Shown here: positions 9,276 through 18,150 of the stretch, piece after piece
Numbering within the stretch: the stretch's first letter is position 1
How the letters are laid out: each line of letters begins with the position of its first letter
Source of the DNA: Pancytospora philotis
Taxonomy: Eukaryota; Microsporidia
NCBI GenBank assembly: GCA_023647555.1
Contig: JALRLY010000264.1
Coordinates: forward strand, 1-64,000
Length of the DNA stretch: 64,000 nt
Direction: 5' to 3'
Notes under the pieces: model-generated
Database searches by the model: none
Seen by the model: the letters and a program-made list of their open reading frames with translations, nothing else
Told to the model about the DNA's origin: nothing
Translations under genes and position numbers: made by a program

Positions 9276-9357
9276 TGATTGGGACGGGACTCGAACCCGC
9301 GCATCGCAATGATATTAGCGCCTTAAGCTAACGCCTTAACCACTCGGCCACCCAACC
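9276..9357 (-). tRNA. tRNA-Leu (AAG)
   Basis: The minus strand folds as an 82-nt type II tRNA. The acceptor stem is GGTTGGG/CCCAATC with discriminator A, the D arm contains GGCCGAGTGG, the anticodon stem is TTAGC/GCTAA around loop TTAAGGC (anticodon AAG), the variable arm is extended, and the T arm is GCGGG-TTCGAGT-CCCGT. The long variable arm and anticodon identify leucine. No intron is present. The gene lies between two divergent protein genes. Confidence 0.95.
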
Positions 9358-9433
9358 TCATTTTTATAGCAAGTATCAGTAGTTGACGGCCAGCACTGCG
9401 CCCGCGGCTAAAATTTTGGGCGCGCCGGGGCCC

Positions 9434-10186
9434 ATGGAGCGCAGGCGCGACGTGCTCTTCCTGTTCGACGTCGACGGCACGCTCAGCCCGTCCAGGGAGA
9501 AGATCGACGCCAAGACGCTCGGCATGCTGCACCGGCTGCGCGAGCGCGTGCTCGTCGCGTTCGTCGGCGGCTCGGACCTGCCGAAGCAGCAGGAGCAGAT
9601 CGGGCCCGACTGCCTCGGGCTGTTCGACTACGCCTTCCCCGAGAACGGCGTGCAGTTCTACCGCGGCGCGGAGCTCGTCGAGTCGGGCTCCTTCCTGGAG
9701 TTCATCGGCGAGGACGGCTACAAGGAGCTCGTCGGCCGCGTGCTCACGGTGCTCGCCGCGGCGCAGTGCCCGGTGAAGCGCGGGAACTTCGTGGAGCTGC
9801 GGCGCTCGATGCTCAACGTCTCGCCGGTCGGGCGCAGCTGCAGCCGCGAGGAGCGGCAGGCCTTCTACGAGTACGACAAGACGCACCGGGTGCGCGAGCG
9901 CATCTGCCGCGAGCTCGCCGACGTGCTGGGGCGCTACAAGCTGCAGGCGGTGATCGGCGGGCAGATATCCATCGACGTTTTCCCCGTCGGCTGGGACAAG
10001 ACGTACTGTCTGCGGCACATCGACGCCAGGGAGATCGTGTTCTTCGGCGACATGACCGAGAAGGGCGGCAACGACCACGAGATCTACAGCCACCCGCGCG
10101 TGCGGGGCGTGCGCGTCTACAGCCCGGCCGACACCTGCTGCAAGGTCGATGCGGAGCTGGAGCGGCTGGGCATTCCGAAGGTGTGA
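9434..10186 (+). CDS. SEC53: Phosphomannomutase
   Basis: This enzyme interconverts mannose-6-phosphate and mannose-1-phosphate, the entry point to GDP-mannose for glycosylation and GPI anchors. The 250-aa protein is full length for the eukaryotic PMM family of HAD phosphatases. The nucleophile motif is FLFDVDGTLS at about residues 8-17, FVGGSDLPKQQEQIG follows, the cap region carries PENGVQFYRG, and the C-terminal GDMTEKGGNDHEIY binds metal and substrate. The start is the ATG at 9434, 17 nt after AAAATTTT; the longer frame starts only with TTG. AATAAA overlaps the stop. Confidence 0.95.
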   Translation: MERRRDVLFLFDVDGTLSPSREKIDAKTLGMLHRLRERVLVAFVGGSDLPKQQEQIGPDCLGLFDYAFPENGVQFYRGAELVESGSFLEFIGEDGYKELVGRVLTVLAAAQCPVKRGNFVELRRSMLNVSPVGRSCSREERQAFYEYDKTHRVRERICRELADVLGRYKLQAVIGGQISIDVFPVGWDKTYCLRHIDAREIVFFGDMTEKGGNDHEIYSHPRVRGVRVYSPADTCCKVDAELERLGIPKV

Positions 10187-10301
10187 ATAAATCTGCTTGC
10201 TGTGTGTTTTTATCCTTTTGACTGAACTGGCACGGCGGCGCAGTGCTGCGACCGCCGCGCAGCAAATGCACAGCAAATTCGCAAATTTTTTGAAGGCTGC
10301 G

Positions 10302-11258
10302 ATGAAGATTGTTCTCCCGCGGGCAAATGCGAACTTCAACAAGCAGATGGACCCGAGCTACTACGACTACGATGCGTACACCTTCCCGCTCGGCGGCATC
10401 GACGGCTACGGGATCACGCAGCGCATGGGGCGCGGCAAGTACTCCGAGGTCTTCTCGGGGCGGCGCGTGTCGAGCGGCAGCAGGATCGTCATCAAGGTGC
10501 TGAAGCCCGTGCGGCCGAGCAAGATCAACCGCGAGATCCTGGTGCTGAAGCACCTCGACCACCCGAACATCATCCCGCTGCGCGACGTCGTGCAGGACCG
10601 CAGCAGCGGGAGCTACGCGCTCATCTTCGACTACGTGAAGAGCGACGAGACTGCGCGCGTGTTCGAGAGCGCCGGCCTGGAGGACATCCGCCACTACGCG
10701 CGGCAGATCCTGGAGGCGCTGCGCTACGCGCACTCGCGCGGGATCATGCACCGCGACGTCAAGCCGCAGAACATCATCGTGGACTCGCGGACGAACCACC
10801 TGTTCATCATCGACTGGGGGCTGGCCGAGTTCTACCACCCCGAGCAGGAGTACTCCGTGCGCGTCGCGTCGCGGTACTACAAGGGGCCCGAGCTGCTCGT
10901 GGACTACCCCTACTACGACTACTCGCTCGACGTCTGGTCCTTCGGGTGCGTGCTGGCCGAGCTTCTCTTCCGCAAGGCGCCGTTCTTCAGCGGCCTGAAG
11001 GGCAGCGAGCAGATTTTCGAGCTGATCCGCGTGCTCGGGACGCGCGACCTCGAGGATTACGTGGGCCGCTTCGAGATCCCGTACGAGGTGCCCAAGGCTG
11101 CGCAGGCCGACCGGGTCCCGCTCGCCAGCTTCCTGCCCGAGGGCAGCGACTCTCCGCTGATGCGCAGCGCGCTGGAGCTGCTCGAGTCCGTGCTTGTCTA
11201 CGACCACTCGGCGCGGCCCACCGCCGCGGAGTGCCTCGAAAGCCCTTTCTTCCAATAA
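10302..11258 (+). CDS. CKA1: Casein kinase II catalytic subunit alpha
   Basis: This is a constitutively active Ser/Thr kinase for acidic sites. The 318-aa protein is slightly short for the family. It shows the glycine loop MGRGKYSEVF, the ATP lysine in IVIKVLKP, the catalytic loop HRDVKPQN, and the CK2-specific DWG in place of DFG (IIDWGLAEFY). The segment RVASRYYKGPELLVDYPYYD is diagnostic of CK2 alpha. I chose the ATG at 10302, just after AAATTTTTTG; an upstream ATG at 10266 precedes this signal. The stop is overlapped by AATAAA. No regulatory beta subunit lies in the window. Confidence 0.95.
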   Translation: MKIVLPRANANFNKQMDPSYYDYDAYTFPLGGIDGYGITQRMGRGKYSEVFSGRRVSSGSRIVIKVLKPVRPSKINREILVLKHLDHPNIIPLRDVVQDRSSGSYALIFDYVKSDETARVFESAGLEDIRHYARQILEALRYAHSRGIMHRDVKPQNIIVDSRTNHLFIIDWGLAEFYHPEQEYSVRVASRYYKGPELLVDYPYYDYSLDVWSFGCVLAELLFRKAPFFSGLKGSEQIFELIRVLGTRDLEDYVGRFEIPYEVPKAAQADRVPLASFLPEGSDSPLMRSALELLESVLVYDHSARPTAAECLESPFFQ

Positions 11259-11451
11259 ACTGCTCCTGTGTACTTTTTGTCTGCGATTACATGTCCATTT
11301 TGTATCACAGAATCTTCATCGAGCAGCACACGAATACAGCTGAAATCGCGCTGCAAACGGCGGAAGCACCGCCCGGCGTTGCCGGCCCAGCGCCGCTTTC
11401 GCCGCTGCGCAAAATTTTACTCTCTTCAATTTTCTTAAAAATTTACCCACA

Positions 11452-12204
11452 ATGGCTGTTCGTGCATCAGGAACGTACGTGACCAAAAAGAAGTCGGCCA
11501 AGAAGGGCAAGTCCCACCAGAAGGAGAACAAGTTCGCCAAGAAGAAGTTCTTCAACCTGACGAGCCAGACGCCGTTCCCCGTGAACAACCACGGCGTGAC
11601 GTGCAACACGCGCGTGCGCTCGAAGCAGGACCTCAAGTCCGCGCTGATCGGCCGCACGTTCGCCGTCAACCAGGGCGACCTCATGCAGGACAACAAGGAC
11701 ACGCACCGCAACTTCTGCTTCAAGGTCGGCGACGTCCGCGGCAACGACTGCCTGAGCTTCTTCAACGGCATGTACCTCGCGCGCGACAAGATGGCCGGGA
11801 TGGTGCGCAAGTGGCACACGCTCGTCGAGGCCAGCGCCGATCTGACCACGAAGGACGGCTCGACGTGGCGCTTCTTCGTGAGCGCGGTCACGCGCCGCCG
11901 CCTCGGGCAGCTCGGCAAGACGTGCTACCTGAAGAGCAGCCAGGAGAAGGAGATCCGCAAGATCATGGTCGACGTGCTGACGAGCGAGATCGACGGGCTC
12001 GAGGCGGACAAGGTGATCAAGAAGCTCTCCTCGGAGTCGATCGGCCGTCTCATCGAGACCAGATGCGCCGAGATCGCGAACATCACAGCCGTGGTCAGGA
12101 AGGTCAAGGCCCTCAAGAACGTCAACATCGTCGACCTGTCCGTGGCGAACTTCGCCGAGAAGATCGACGAGCAGAACCACTTTGAGGCTGTCGAGGCGAA
12201 CTAA
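11452..12204 (+). CDS. RPS1: 40S ribosomal protein eS1 (S3a)
   Basis: This is a structural protein of the small ribosomal subunit, near the mRNA exit. The 250-aa sequence matches eS1 throughout: a basic N-terminus with TKKKSAKKGK, then the KFAKKKFFNLTSQTPFPVNN region, GRTFAVNQGDL, and the conserved block KVGDVRGNDCLSFFNGMYLA. The upstream region carries AAAATTTT at about -40 and AAAAATTTACCC immediately before the ATG. No intron interrupts the 5' end, a place where microsporidian ribosomal protein genes sometimes keep one. Confidence 0.95.
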   Translation: MAVRASGTYVTKKKSAKKGKSHQKENKFAKKKFFNLTSQTPFPVNNHGVTCNTRVRSKQDLKSALIGRTFAVNQGDLMQDNKDTHRNFCFKVGDVRGNDCLSFFNGMYLARDKMAGMVRKWHTLVEASADLTTKDGSTWRFFVSAVTRRRLGQLGKTCYLKSSQEKEIRKIMVDVLTSEIDGLEADKVIKKLSSESIGRLIETRCAEIANITAVVRKVKALKNVNIVDLSVANFAEKIDEQNHFEAVEAN

Positions 12205-12603
12205 TTAAAAGTTTATACGTTTATTTCTTTCGTGTGCTATGCCATGGACTGGGTGCGTTGCTATTGGGGGTGCTAAAATCATTTTGCCTGGGATTATTTG
12301 TCTTATTAGCATTGTTGCCTGTCTTGGTATTTATTTGCCTATTTGCCAATAAAGCAAAGGAGCAGGGCATTTTATTGCTTGCTTATAGGAACTAAGATCG
12401 CTTTGCTTCGCTGTGTCTTACCAATAGGAGCTGAATGGTTCATTATATAAAGACATGTGGAATTCAGATGATTTAACGGCAGCGCTCATTGCATACGCTA
12501 TAACACTAGGCATGCAACCGACGAACAGCACTTGCTCCATTCCTTCCTGCTACATTTTTGCTGCTGCTTCCCGGGACTTCTCAAAAATTTTACCCGAGCC
12601 GTT
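12205..12603. other. Intergenic between eS1 and Utp13
   Basis: The stretch is AT-richer than the coding DNA, with several AATAAA-like elements near the eS1 end. An AAAAATTTTACCC block lies just before the Utp13 ATG. A short ATG frame from 12458 runs into the Utp13 start in another phase and looks fortuitous. No RNA gene was recognised. Confidence 0.5.
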
Positions 12604-15096
12604 ATGAAGCTCCATGTCGCGCAGAAGGCGGTGATCCTCTCGCAGGCGCCGCAGCTGCCGCCCGTGCAGCACAACGGCCGGCTTATCTACTACGCCTCGC
12701 CCTACGTGCACGTCGCCGATATCGAGAGCGGGCGCATCGTGCAGAAGCTGCGCTACGAGGACGTGCAGGTCATCAAGATCTTCGGGGGCCGGCTGTACCT
12801 CGCGACCAGCGACATCTACGTGATCGATCTGGAGAGCTACGAGATTGCCGAGATCATCAAGGTCTCAAAGGTGCTGATCAACAATCTGGTGGACGACCCC
12901 AGCGACCACTCGATCATTCTCTCCCAGATAAACGGGGCCGTGGCCGTGTATAGCGGAACCAGGCTGGTGCGCTCGCTGAACGCCGGCGGGTACTGCGACG
13001 CGGTGTTCAAATACGGAGACGTGTACGGATACGCCAGCCAGGACCATATTGTGGTGTACAAGGGCGACGATAAGTTCGCCGAGGGCCCCATGCCCGGGCT
13101 CGTGGGCGTGTTTGCGGACCACCATAGCGTCTACAGCGTGGATGAATCTGGTATCGTGGTAGATTGGCTAAATGGGTGGGAGCATGACCTGGGCATGGAT
13201 GTAGATTGCATCTGGCACAACATAGACAAGTCTGATCTTTTGGTAGCTGGTGAGGGCGGAATAACGCACTTCGGGATGTTTGATTTCCAGCAGGGCGCGT
13301 TTATCGAGATTAAGGATATCGTGGAGTGCCACAGCGGTGAGATAACCAGCGCGGACCCAGAAAACCCGGACCCAGAGGAGCCTTCTACCCTGGGGAGCGA
13401 GGAGCCTGACGCGGATGAGGAGTACGAATCACACGCCGATGAGTGCGAGAGCTGCGGTCTTCACATTAGTGATGAGGAGAGCGAACCGAACACCTATGAA
13501 AGCGAGGAAACCGCCATTTCTGGCAGCGGCGACGAGTCGCCGAAGAGATTAAAGGCGGAGCCAGCGGCTGCAGGGAGCATTTCAGAGGAAGATGAACTGG
13601 TAGATGACGACCTCAGCAGATCGGACGAGGAAGGCTACCTAGATTCAGGCGAGGCAGATGAGGACAGCGTAATGAGCGGCGAGATTGATGCTTTGAAGAG
13701 CGCCCTCGAGGCAGAAGAACGCGAAAGGTCTTCAGAGGCTACTGCCCAGCCGAAGGTCCGCCTATTTGACGATACGCTCATCTACACAGGCGACAAGTGC
13801 ATGATTCTCGACGAATTTTGGGGTATATCAAAGATATTCGCATTCAACGAGGACATCACCGGTTCGGTGCGCTACGGAGACACGCTGATAGTCTCTACGA
13901 CGTCCGGGCAGCTTGTTTACACCGACGCTTCGCGGTACGGCGCGGGCGAGTACCTTTTCGATGCACGGGTGCACCCGGTCCATACGGAGGCGATCACTGG
14001 GCTCGCGCTCTATGGAGACGTGCTCATGACCGGCTCCAAGGACCGGACGGCGGTGCTCTGGGCGCTCAGCTGGAACGACAGGGGGCAGCTGGCGCTGAGC
14101 CGCCTGAAGACGTTCAGGACGCCGCTGAGCCCCATCAGCACGGTCGGCTGTGGCTACGGGACCGCGGCCATCGCGACCTTCGACAACATCCTGCAGCTGC
14201 ACAGCGTAGCGCTGAGCTGCCCGGACGTGGCGGGCACGCCGGTCACCGTGCTCTCGAGCGAGAACACGCTGGTGCAGTGCGCACACGCGAAGGCGATCAA
14301 CCACATCGCGGTGACGCCCGCCTACGTAGTCAGCTCCTCCTCGGATAAGACCGCGAAGATCTTCACCCACGCGGGCGCGCTCGCGAAGACGGTGCAGTCC
14401 GACAAAGTGCTCCACTGCACCTTCAGCGACCGCCACCTTGCAGTCTGCTCGCACAAGGCCATCAAGGTCTTCAACTCAGCGAGCCTGGAGCCCGTCGCCT
14501 CGTTCCAAACGCGCAAGCCTGTGCTCTCCAGCTGCTTCTTCGGCGATTTCCTGTTCGCTGCGAGCGACGTGCTGCGGCTCTACGACCTGAAGAAGAGCCG
14601 CTGCGTGAAGTCGTACGACCTCGGCGTTGTGAATGCGTGGTCCTTCGACTTCCCGTTCCTCTGCGGCGACAACAAGATCGTAGTGCTCACGGACGAGAGC
14701 GAGCGTGTGAATGCGCGGCTGGCGGACGAGCTGCGCGCGGAGAAGGAGGAGAACATGCTGGTGGATGTGTACTGCCGCAGCAACAACTTCAGGGATGCGC
14801 TGGCCGTTGCGGCCCGGCGCGAGGACTACCGGAAGATGTTCAGCATCGTGTGCCGCGGCTTCTACGCGCAGCAGAGCCTCGATTTCCTGGACGTCCTCGA
14901 CGGCGCCAAGAACAAGCTTCAGAACATGCTGCTGAAGAACCCCGGGCTGAAGCACGCCGAGGTGTTCAATCTCGTCCTTGAGCGCGTCGGCTGTCCAGCG
15001 CAGCGGGCCAAGCTGCAGGAGGTGTGCCGGAAGCACTACCAGGCCATCAACGAGATCTTCACCGAGCTGCTTGCGCTGGACATCTTTGACCAGTAG
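12604..15096 (+). CDS. UTP13: Utp13-like WD40 protein of the small-subunit processome
   Basis: This is probably the UTP-B component Utp13 (TBL3), which acts with U3 snoRNP in early 18S rRNA processing in the nucleolus. The 830-aa protein has WD40-type beta-propeller repeats, for example ALYGDVLMTGSKDRTAVLWAL and SSSSDKTAKIF. The last 120 residues (ENMLVDVYCRSNNFRDALAVAA onward) are helical and resemble the Utp13 C-terminal domain. Between about residues 260 and 390 lies a long acidic, low-complexity insert rich in E, D and S. The start is the ATG at 12604 after AAAAATTTTACCC; the longer frame starts with TTG. Other UTP-B propeller proteins (Pwp2, Utp12) are the main alternatives. Confidence 0.8.
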   Translation: MKLHVAQKAVILSQAPQLPPVQHNGRLIYYASPYVHVADIESGRIVQKLRYEDVQVIKIFGGRLYLATSDIYVIDLESYEIAEIIKVSKVLINNLVDDPSDHSIILSQINGAVAVYSGTRLVRSLNAGGYCDAVFKYGDVYGYASQDHIVVYKGDDKFAEGPMPGLVGVFADHHSVYSVDESGIVVDWLNGWEHDLGMDVDCIWHNIDKSDLLVAGEGGITHFGMFDFQQGAFIEIKDIVECHSGEITSADPENPDPEEPSTLGSEEPDADEEYESHADECESCGLHISDEESEPNTYESEETAISGSGDESPKRLKAEPAAAGSISEEDELVDDDLSRSDEEGYLDSGEADEDSVMSGEIDALKSALEAEERERSSEATAQPKVRLFDDTLIYTGDKCMILDEFWGISKIFAFNEDITGSVRYGDTLIVSTTSGQLVYTDASRYGAGEYLFDARVHPVHTEAITGLALYGDVLMTGSKDRTAVLWALSWNDRGQLALSRLKTFRTPLSPISTVGCGYGTAAIATFDNILQLHSVALSCPDVAGTPVTVLSSENTLVQCAHAKAINHIAVTPAYVVSSSSDKTAKIFTHAGALAKTVQSDKVLHCTFSDRHLAVCSHKAIKVFNSASLEPVASFQTRKPVLSSCFFGDFLFAASDVLRLYDLKKSRCVKSYDLGVVNAWSFDFPFLCGDNKIVVLTDESERVNARLADELRAEKEENMLVDVYCRSNNFRDALAVAARREDYRKMFSIVCRGFYAQQSLDFLDVLDGAKNKLQNMLLKNPGLKHAEVFNLVLERVGCPAQRAKLQEVCRKHYQAINEIFTELLALDIFDQ

Positions 15097-15285
15097 CGCA
15101 CGGGAGCCTCGGAGGCTGCCACTCTTGCCTGTCCGAATAAATTACTTGCTTGCACACAACATTTTCCTTGATGGCAACAGGATTTTGCCCGCTGGCTGAT
15201 AACAGTATATGATAAATATAAAAGGCGCAGCACCCGGCCGGTAAATAAGCCACTGCACGGTACAATTATCAGTTGGAGCATTTAT

Positions 15286-15828
15286 TCATATACAGAGTGC
15301 TGTGAAGCACGTGAGGGTCATGGCGAAACCCAGGGGGAGTGCTAGCGCGCCATTCGTGCCGCTGCTGTTCGAGGCCTTCGCTGTGGGGCGTGTATCAGAC
15401 TTCTCGTAGGGTCGCGGCCATGTCTGCGTCTCCGCGTCGTGCGGGATGCGGTGCCCGTCGTGCGCATAGGCGCTGGCGTTCCAGCCGTTGATGTCCCCGC
15501 CGCCGGCAGACCAGAAGAGCATCGACCCGGAGTCAGCAGATGAGCTGGGCAGAATCCCCTCAGTGAGGCCGAACTGAGAAAGGCCGTCGAGGAGGCCCAG
15601 GGACAGGCTGTAGCCCTCGCTCTGCAGGCCGTGCACAGGCGCGGGGCTCATCCACTGGGTGCCGTCGGCATTGAGCTGCGACACCAGGGCCGTGCCGCTC
15701 TCCGGCAGGAGCATCTCGATGTCGTGGTTGGCGTCCAGGTCGAGTGGTGCCAGTGGCGCCACGCTAAAAGTCGCGCGGGCCAGCTGGACAATTAAAAGCA
15801 CCATCGCCGTGAGGACTGAGCTGAGCAT
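15286..15828 (-). CDS. Putative GPI-anchored surface protein (180 aa)
   Basis: The protein begins with a clear signal peptide (MLSSVLTAMVLLIVQLARA, likely cleaved after residue 19) and ends with a hydrophobic tail (ALALPLGFAMTLTCFTALCI) with no following charges. Small residues before the tail (NSSGTNG) make a plausible omega site. This architecture is typical of a GPI-anchored surface or spore-wall protein. The mature part is acidic and rich in G, S, D and H, with N-x-S/T sites. A TATAAG element lies 27 nt before the ATG. Family not recognised. Confidence 0.75.
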   Translation of the reverse strand: MLSSVLTAMVLLIVQLARATFSVAPLAPLDLDANHDIEMLLPESGTALVSQLNADGTQWMSPAPVHGLQSEGYSLSLGLLDGLSQFGLTEGILPSSSADSGSMLFWSAGGGDINGWNASAYAHDGHRIPHDAETQTWPRPYEKSDTRPTAKASNSSGTNGALALPLGFAMTLTCFTALCI

Positions 15829-15937
15829 GGCCTCCAGAACGCGCTTATACTTATAGCTTTAAATGTAAATAGATGATGTGATCAATTTTAATTAATGATG
15901 TATTCCGATCACTAAATATAGACGAGTATCTTTTAGG

Positions 15938-15971
15938 AAAATTTTTGATGCTCGCAGGGGCCGTAGGGTAG
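15938..15971 (+). promoter_or_regulatory. Orphan AAAATTTTTG-ATG start signal
   Basis: AAAATTTTTG is followed directly by ATG CTC GCA and, five codons later, TAG. The block has the form of the start region of a secreted gene (compare the start of the 29586-31115 gene, MLAAG), but no reading frame continues. It may be the remnant 5' end of a lost gene, or coincidence in AT-rich DNA. Confidence 0.35.
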
Positions 15972-16059
15972 TCATGAATGCGAGCTTGATAGATACGTGA
16001 GCATTAAAATTAAAGCGCCGCAAAGGCCAGAATAATAAGTAGTGGTAAAATTTTAATGG

Positions 16060-16704
16060 TTATTTTTGGTTGTTATTATTCATGTACTGGTTCGGGCCCT
16101 GGGGATGCGGGTACGGCGGATAGTTGTAGTACGGATACGGCGGCGGCGCGTTGCCGTACTGCGGGGGCGCGGCGCCATACGGCGGCGGCGCATTGGTGTA
16201 CGGCGGCGCGTTGGCGTACTGGTGCGGCCCGCCGATCACCGGCGAGGCGGTGGGCGCGTACATCGCCTGCTCCTTGGGCTTGTCGAAGCTGCTGGGAGAG
16301 AGCGACACGTTGAGCACGTTGGACGACTGCATGTTCGCGCTGGATGACTGGTTGCCGCCCATGCCGCTGTGGATGTCGGGTATGTACTTGGCACCGCAGT
16401 GCATGCAGAACGAGGTGTTCAAGCTGTTCGACGTCTCGCAGTTGCGGCACTTGCAGAGGTGGTCCGGGTTTATGATGTGCAGGCACTCGGTGCAGCAGAG
16501 GCGGTAGTCGGCCTCCGCCGGGCTGCAGCACTCTACGAAGCAGAAAAAATTCCGCGGCTTGACCGTCATGTACGCGGTGGAGGTGACTTTCTTGCACTTC
16601 GGGTCGGCGCAGAAGTACTTCGCGGGCGGGATGATGGCGCCAATCGGCTTGTCGACGTAGACGACCTCGTCGAGCTGGCCACAGCAGAGAGAGTTGCTAG
16701 CCAT
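16060..16704 (-). CDS. Cysteine-rich zinc-ribbon protein with Pro/Tyr-rich tail, copy 1
   Basis: The 214-aa protein has two halves. Residues 1-105 contain many paired cysteines, including CADPKC, FFCFVECCSPAE, RLCCTEC and CKCRNC...CMHCG, consistent with two or three zinc ribbons; the first part resembles the zinc_ribbon_15 pattern with an aromatic FFCF core. Residues 150-214 are repeats of AP-PY-G-A/N (for example NAPPPYGAAPPQYGNAPPP). There is no signal peptide, so it is probably cytosolic or nuclear. It is a close paralogue of the next gene. Function unknown; the tail suggests a scaffold or phase-separating region. Confidence 0.8.
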   Translation of the reverse strand: MASNSLCCGQLDEVVYVDKPIGAIIPPAKYFCADPKCKKVTSTAYMTVKPRNFFCFVECCSPAEADYRLCCTECLHIINPDHLCKCRNCETSNSLNTSFCMHCGAKYIPDIHSGMGGNQSSSANMQSSNVLNVSLSPSSFDKPKEQAMYAPTASPVIGGPHQYANAPPYTNAPPPYGAAPPQYGNAPPPYPYYNYPPYPHPQGPNQYMNNNNQK

Positions 16705-17144
16705 TTGGGGCTAGTGCCGGCAATTTTTTATTAACAAAATTTTAATTAACATAAAGGGGTTCTGAAATAGGGGCTGATTTGCGGCGTTGATTTTTGGCAG
16801 CAATATAAGCTGTCTTGCATCGCGCGAAGTGGCTGCTCTTCAGTTCCTGCACTGCTGAAGTACGTGCTTGTGCGCCGTACAACAGCCACGGCCGCGCGGG
16901 CGGCGGTGTGCAAAAATTTCGTAATGTGAGGCGATGGCGGGAAACGGTGCATTTGGATCCAGCTGTGTGCATGCTCGTGGCACGATACAGCCCTGGATAG
17001 ACTGATGAAATGAAAGCATGGCCGCAACGGTGAGTTTAGCGCCCGGGGCAGGCTTGGATTAAACAGGTGACAGATATTAAAGCCCGGCGATACTGGCGAA
17101 GAATAAGCACGCCGCCGCAGAACCCTGGGAGTATTAAAATTATT
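16705..17144. other. Intergenic between duplicated zinc-ribbon genes
   Basis: The 440 bp separate two tandem paralogues in the same orientation. The minus-strand start region of copy 1 has AATAAAAAATT at about -27. An AAAAATTTCG block near 16913-16922 is followed by ATG-TGA and leads to no gene. I see no RNA gene. Confidence 0.5.
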
Positions 17145-17783
17145 TTAATGGTTGTTTGGGCCGTTGTTGTTCATCTGCTGACCACCCGGGCCCGGAGGAT
17201 GCGGGTACGCCGGCGGGTAGCCGTTGTAGTACGGATACGGCGGCGGCGCGTTGCCGTACTGCGGCGGCGCAGCGCCATACGGCGGCATGTTAGCATACTG
17301 CGGCGGCGCGCCGATCACCGGCGACGCGGTGGGCGCGTACATCGTCTGTCCCTTGGGCTGCTCGAAGCTGCTGGGGGAGAGCGACACGTTGAGCACGTTG
17401 GACGACTGCATGTTCGCGCTGGACGACTGGTTGCCGCCCGCGCCGCTGTGCAGGTCAGGAATGTACTTGGCGCCGCAGTGCATGCAGAACGAGGTGTTCA
17501 GGTCGTTGGACGTTTCACAGTTGCGGCACTTGCAGAGGTGGTCCGGGTTCACGATGTGCAGGCACTCGGTACAGCAGAGGCGGTAGTCGCTCTCTGCCGG
17601 GCTGCAGCACTCCATGAAGCAGAAGAACTTGCGCGGCTTGACGGCCATGTACGCGGTGGAGGTGACTTTTTTACACTTCGGGTCGGCGCAGAAGTACTTC
17701 GCGGGCGGCATGATTGCCCCGGTCGGCTTGTCGACATACACGACCTCGTCGAGCTGGCCGCAGCAGAGAGAGTTGCTAGCCAT
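17145..17783 (-). CDS. Cysteine-rich zinc-ribbon protein with Pro/Tyr-rich tail, copy 2
   Basis: The 212-aa protein is nearly identical to the preceding gene product over the cysteine-rich half, starting MASNSLCCGQLDEVVYVDKP, and differs mainly in repeat number in the AP-PY-G tail. All paired cysteines are kept. The start is the ATG at 17783, with GATAAAAG at about -27; a longer open frame from 17894 lacks similarity to copy 1. The pair is a recent tandem duplication. A third, more distant copy follows at 18151-18696. Confidence 0.8.
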   Translation of the reverse strand: MASNSLCCGQLDEVVYVDKPTGAIMPPAKYFCADPKCKKVTSTAYMAVKPRKFFCFMECCSPAESDYRLCCTECLHIVNPDHLCKCRNCETSNDLNTSFCMHCGAKYIPDLHSGAGGNQSSSANMQSSNVLNVSLSPSSFEQPKGQTMYAPTASPVIGAPPQYANMPPYGAAPPQYGNAPPPYPYYNGYPPAYPHPPGPGGQQMNNNGPNNH

Positions 17784-18150
17784 GGGGTACCGGTACCGGC
17801 AGCTTTTATCATAAAATTTTTGATCTCTTAAAAGGGGCGCCTTGCAAGGGGCATCATCGGGGTAAGGGGCCAATCGTGAACTGGGATGCAACAATGCGCT
17901 GTGTGTATATGATTAATAATTATCGATAGGCCACGATAGCTCTACTGATTGACATGATCAGTGCAGAAGCTCTTTAGACTGTATCGCTCTATAACCTAGC
18001 CATTGTAAAACTGCCCACTTGACAACGCGATGCACTATGATTAAAGCTGCTTTGAATAGTGTACACTGAAATACGCTTGGTCTAATATCTTTAATGAAGA
18101 GGCTGGTATCAGGGATCGTATTATTTGACCGAGTTGTAGCAGGGACATCC
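17784..18150. other. Intergenic, no gene seen
   Basis: The region contains the promoter of zinc-ribbon copy 2 (AAAATTTT and GATAAAAG near 17795-17820) and the 3' flank of copy 3. No coding frame with recognisable features. Confidence 0.5.
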
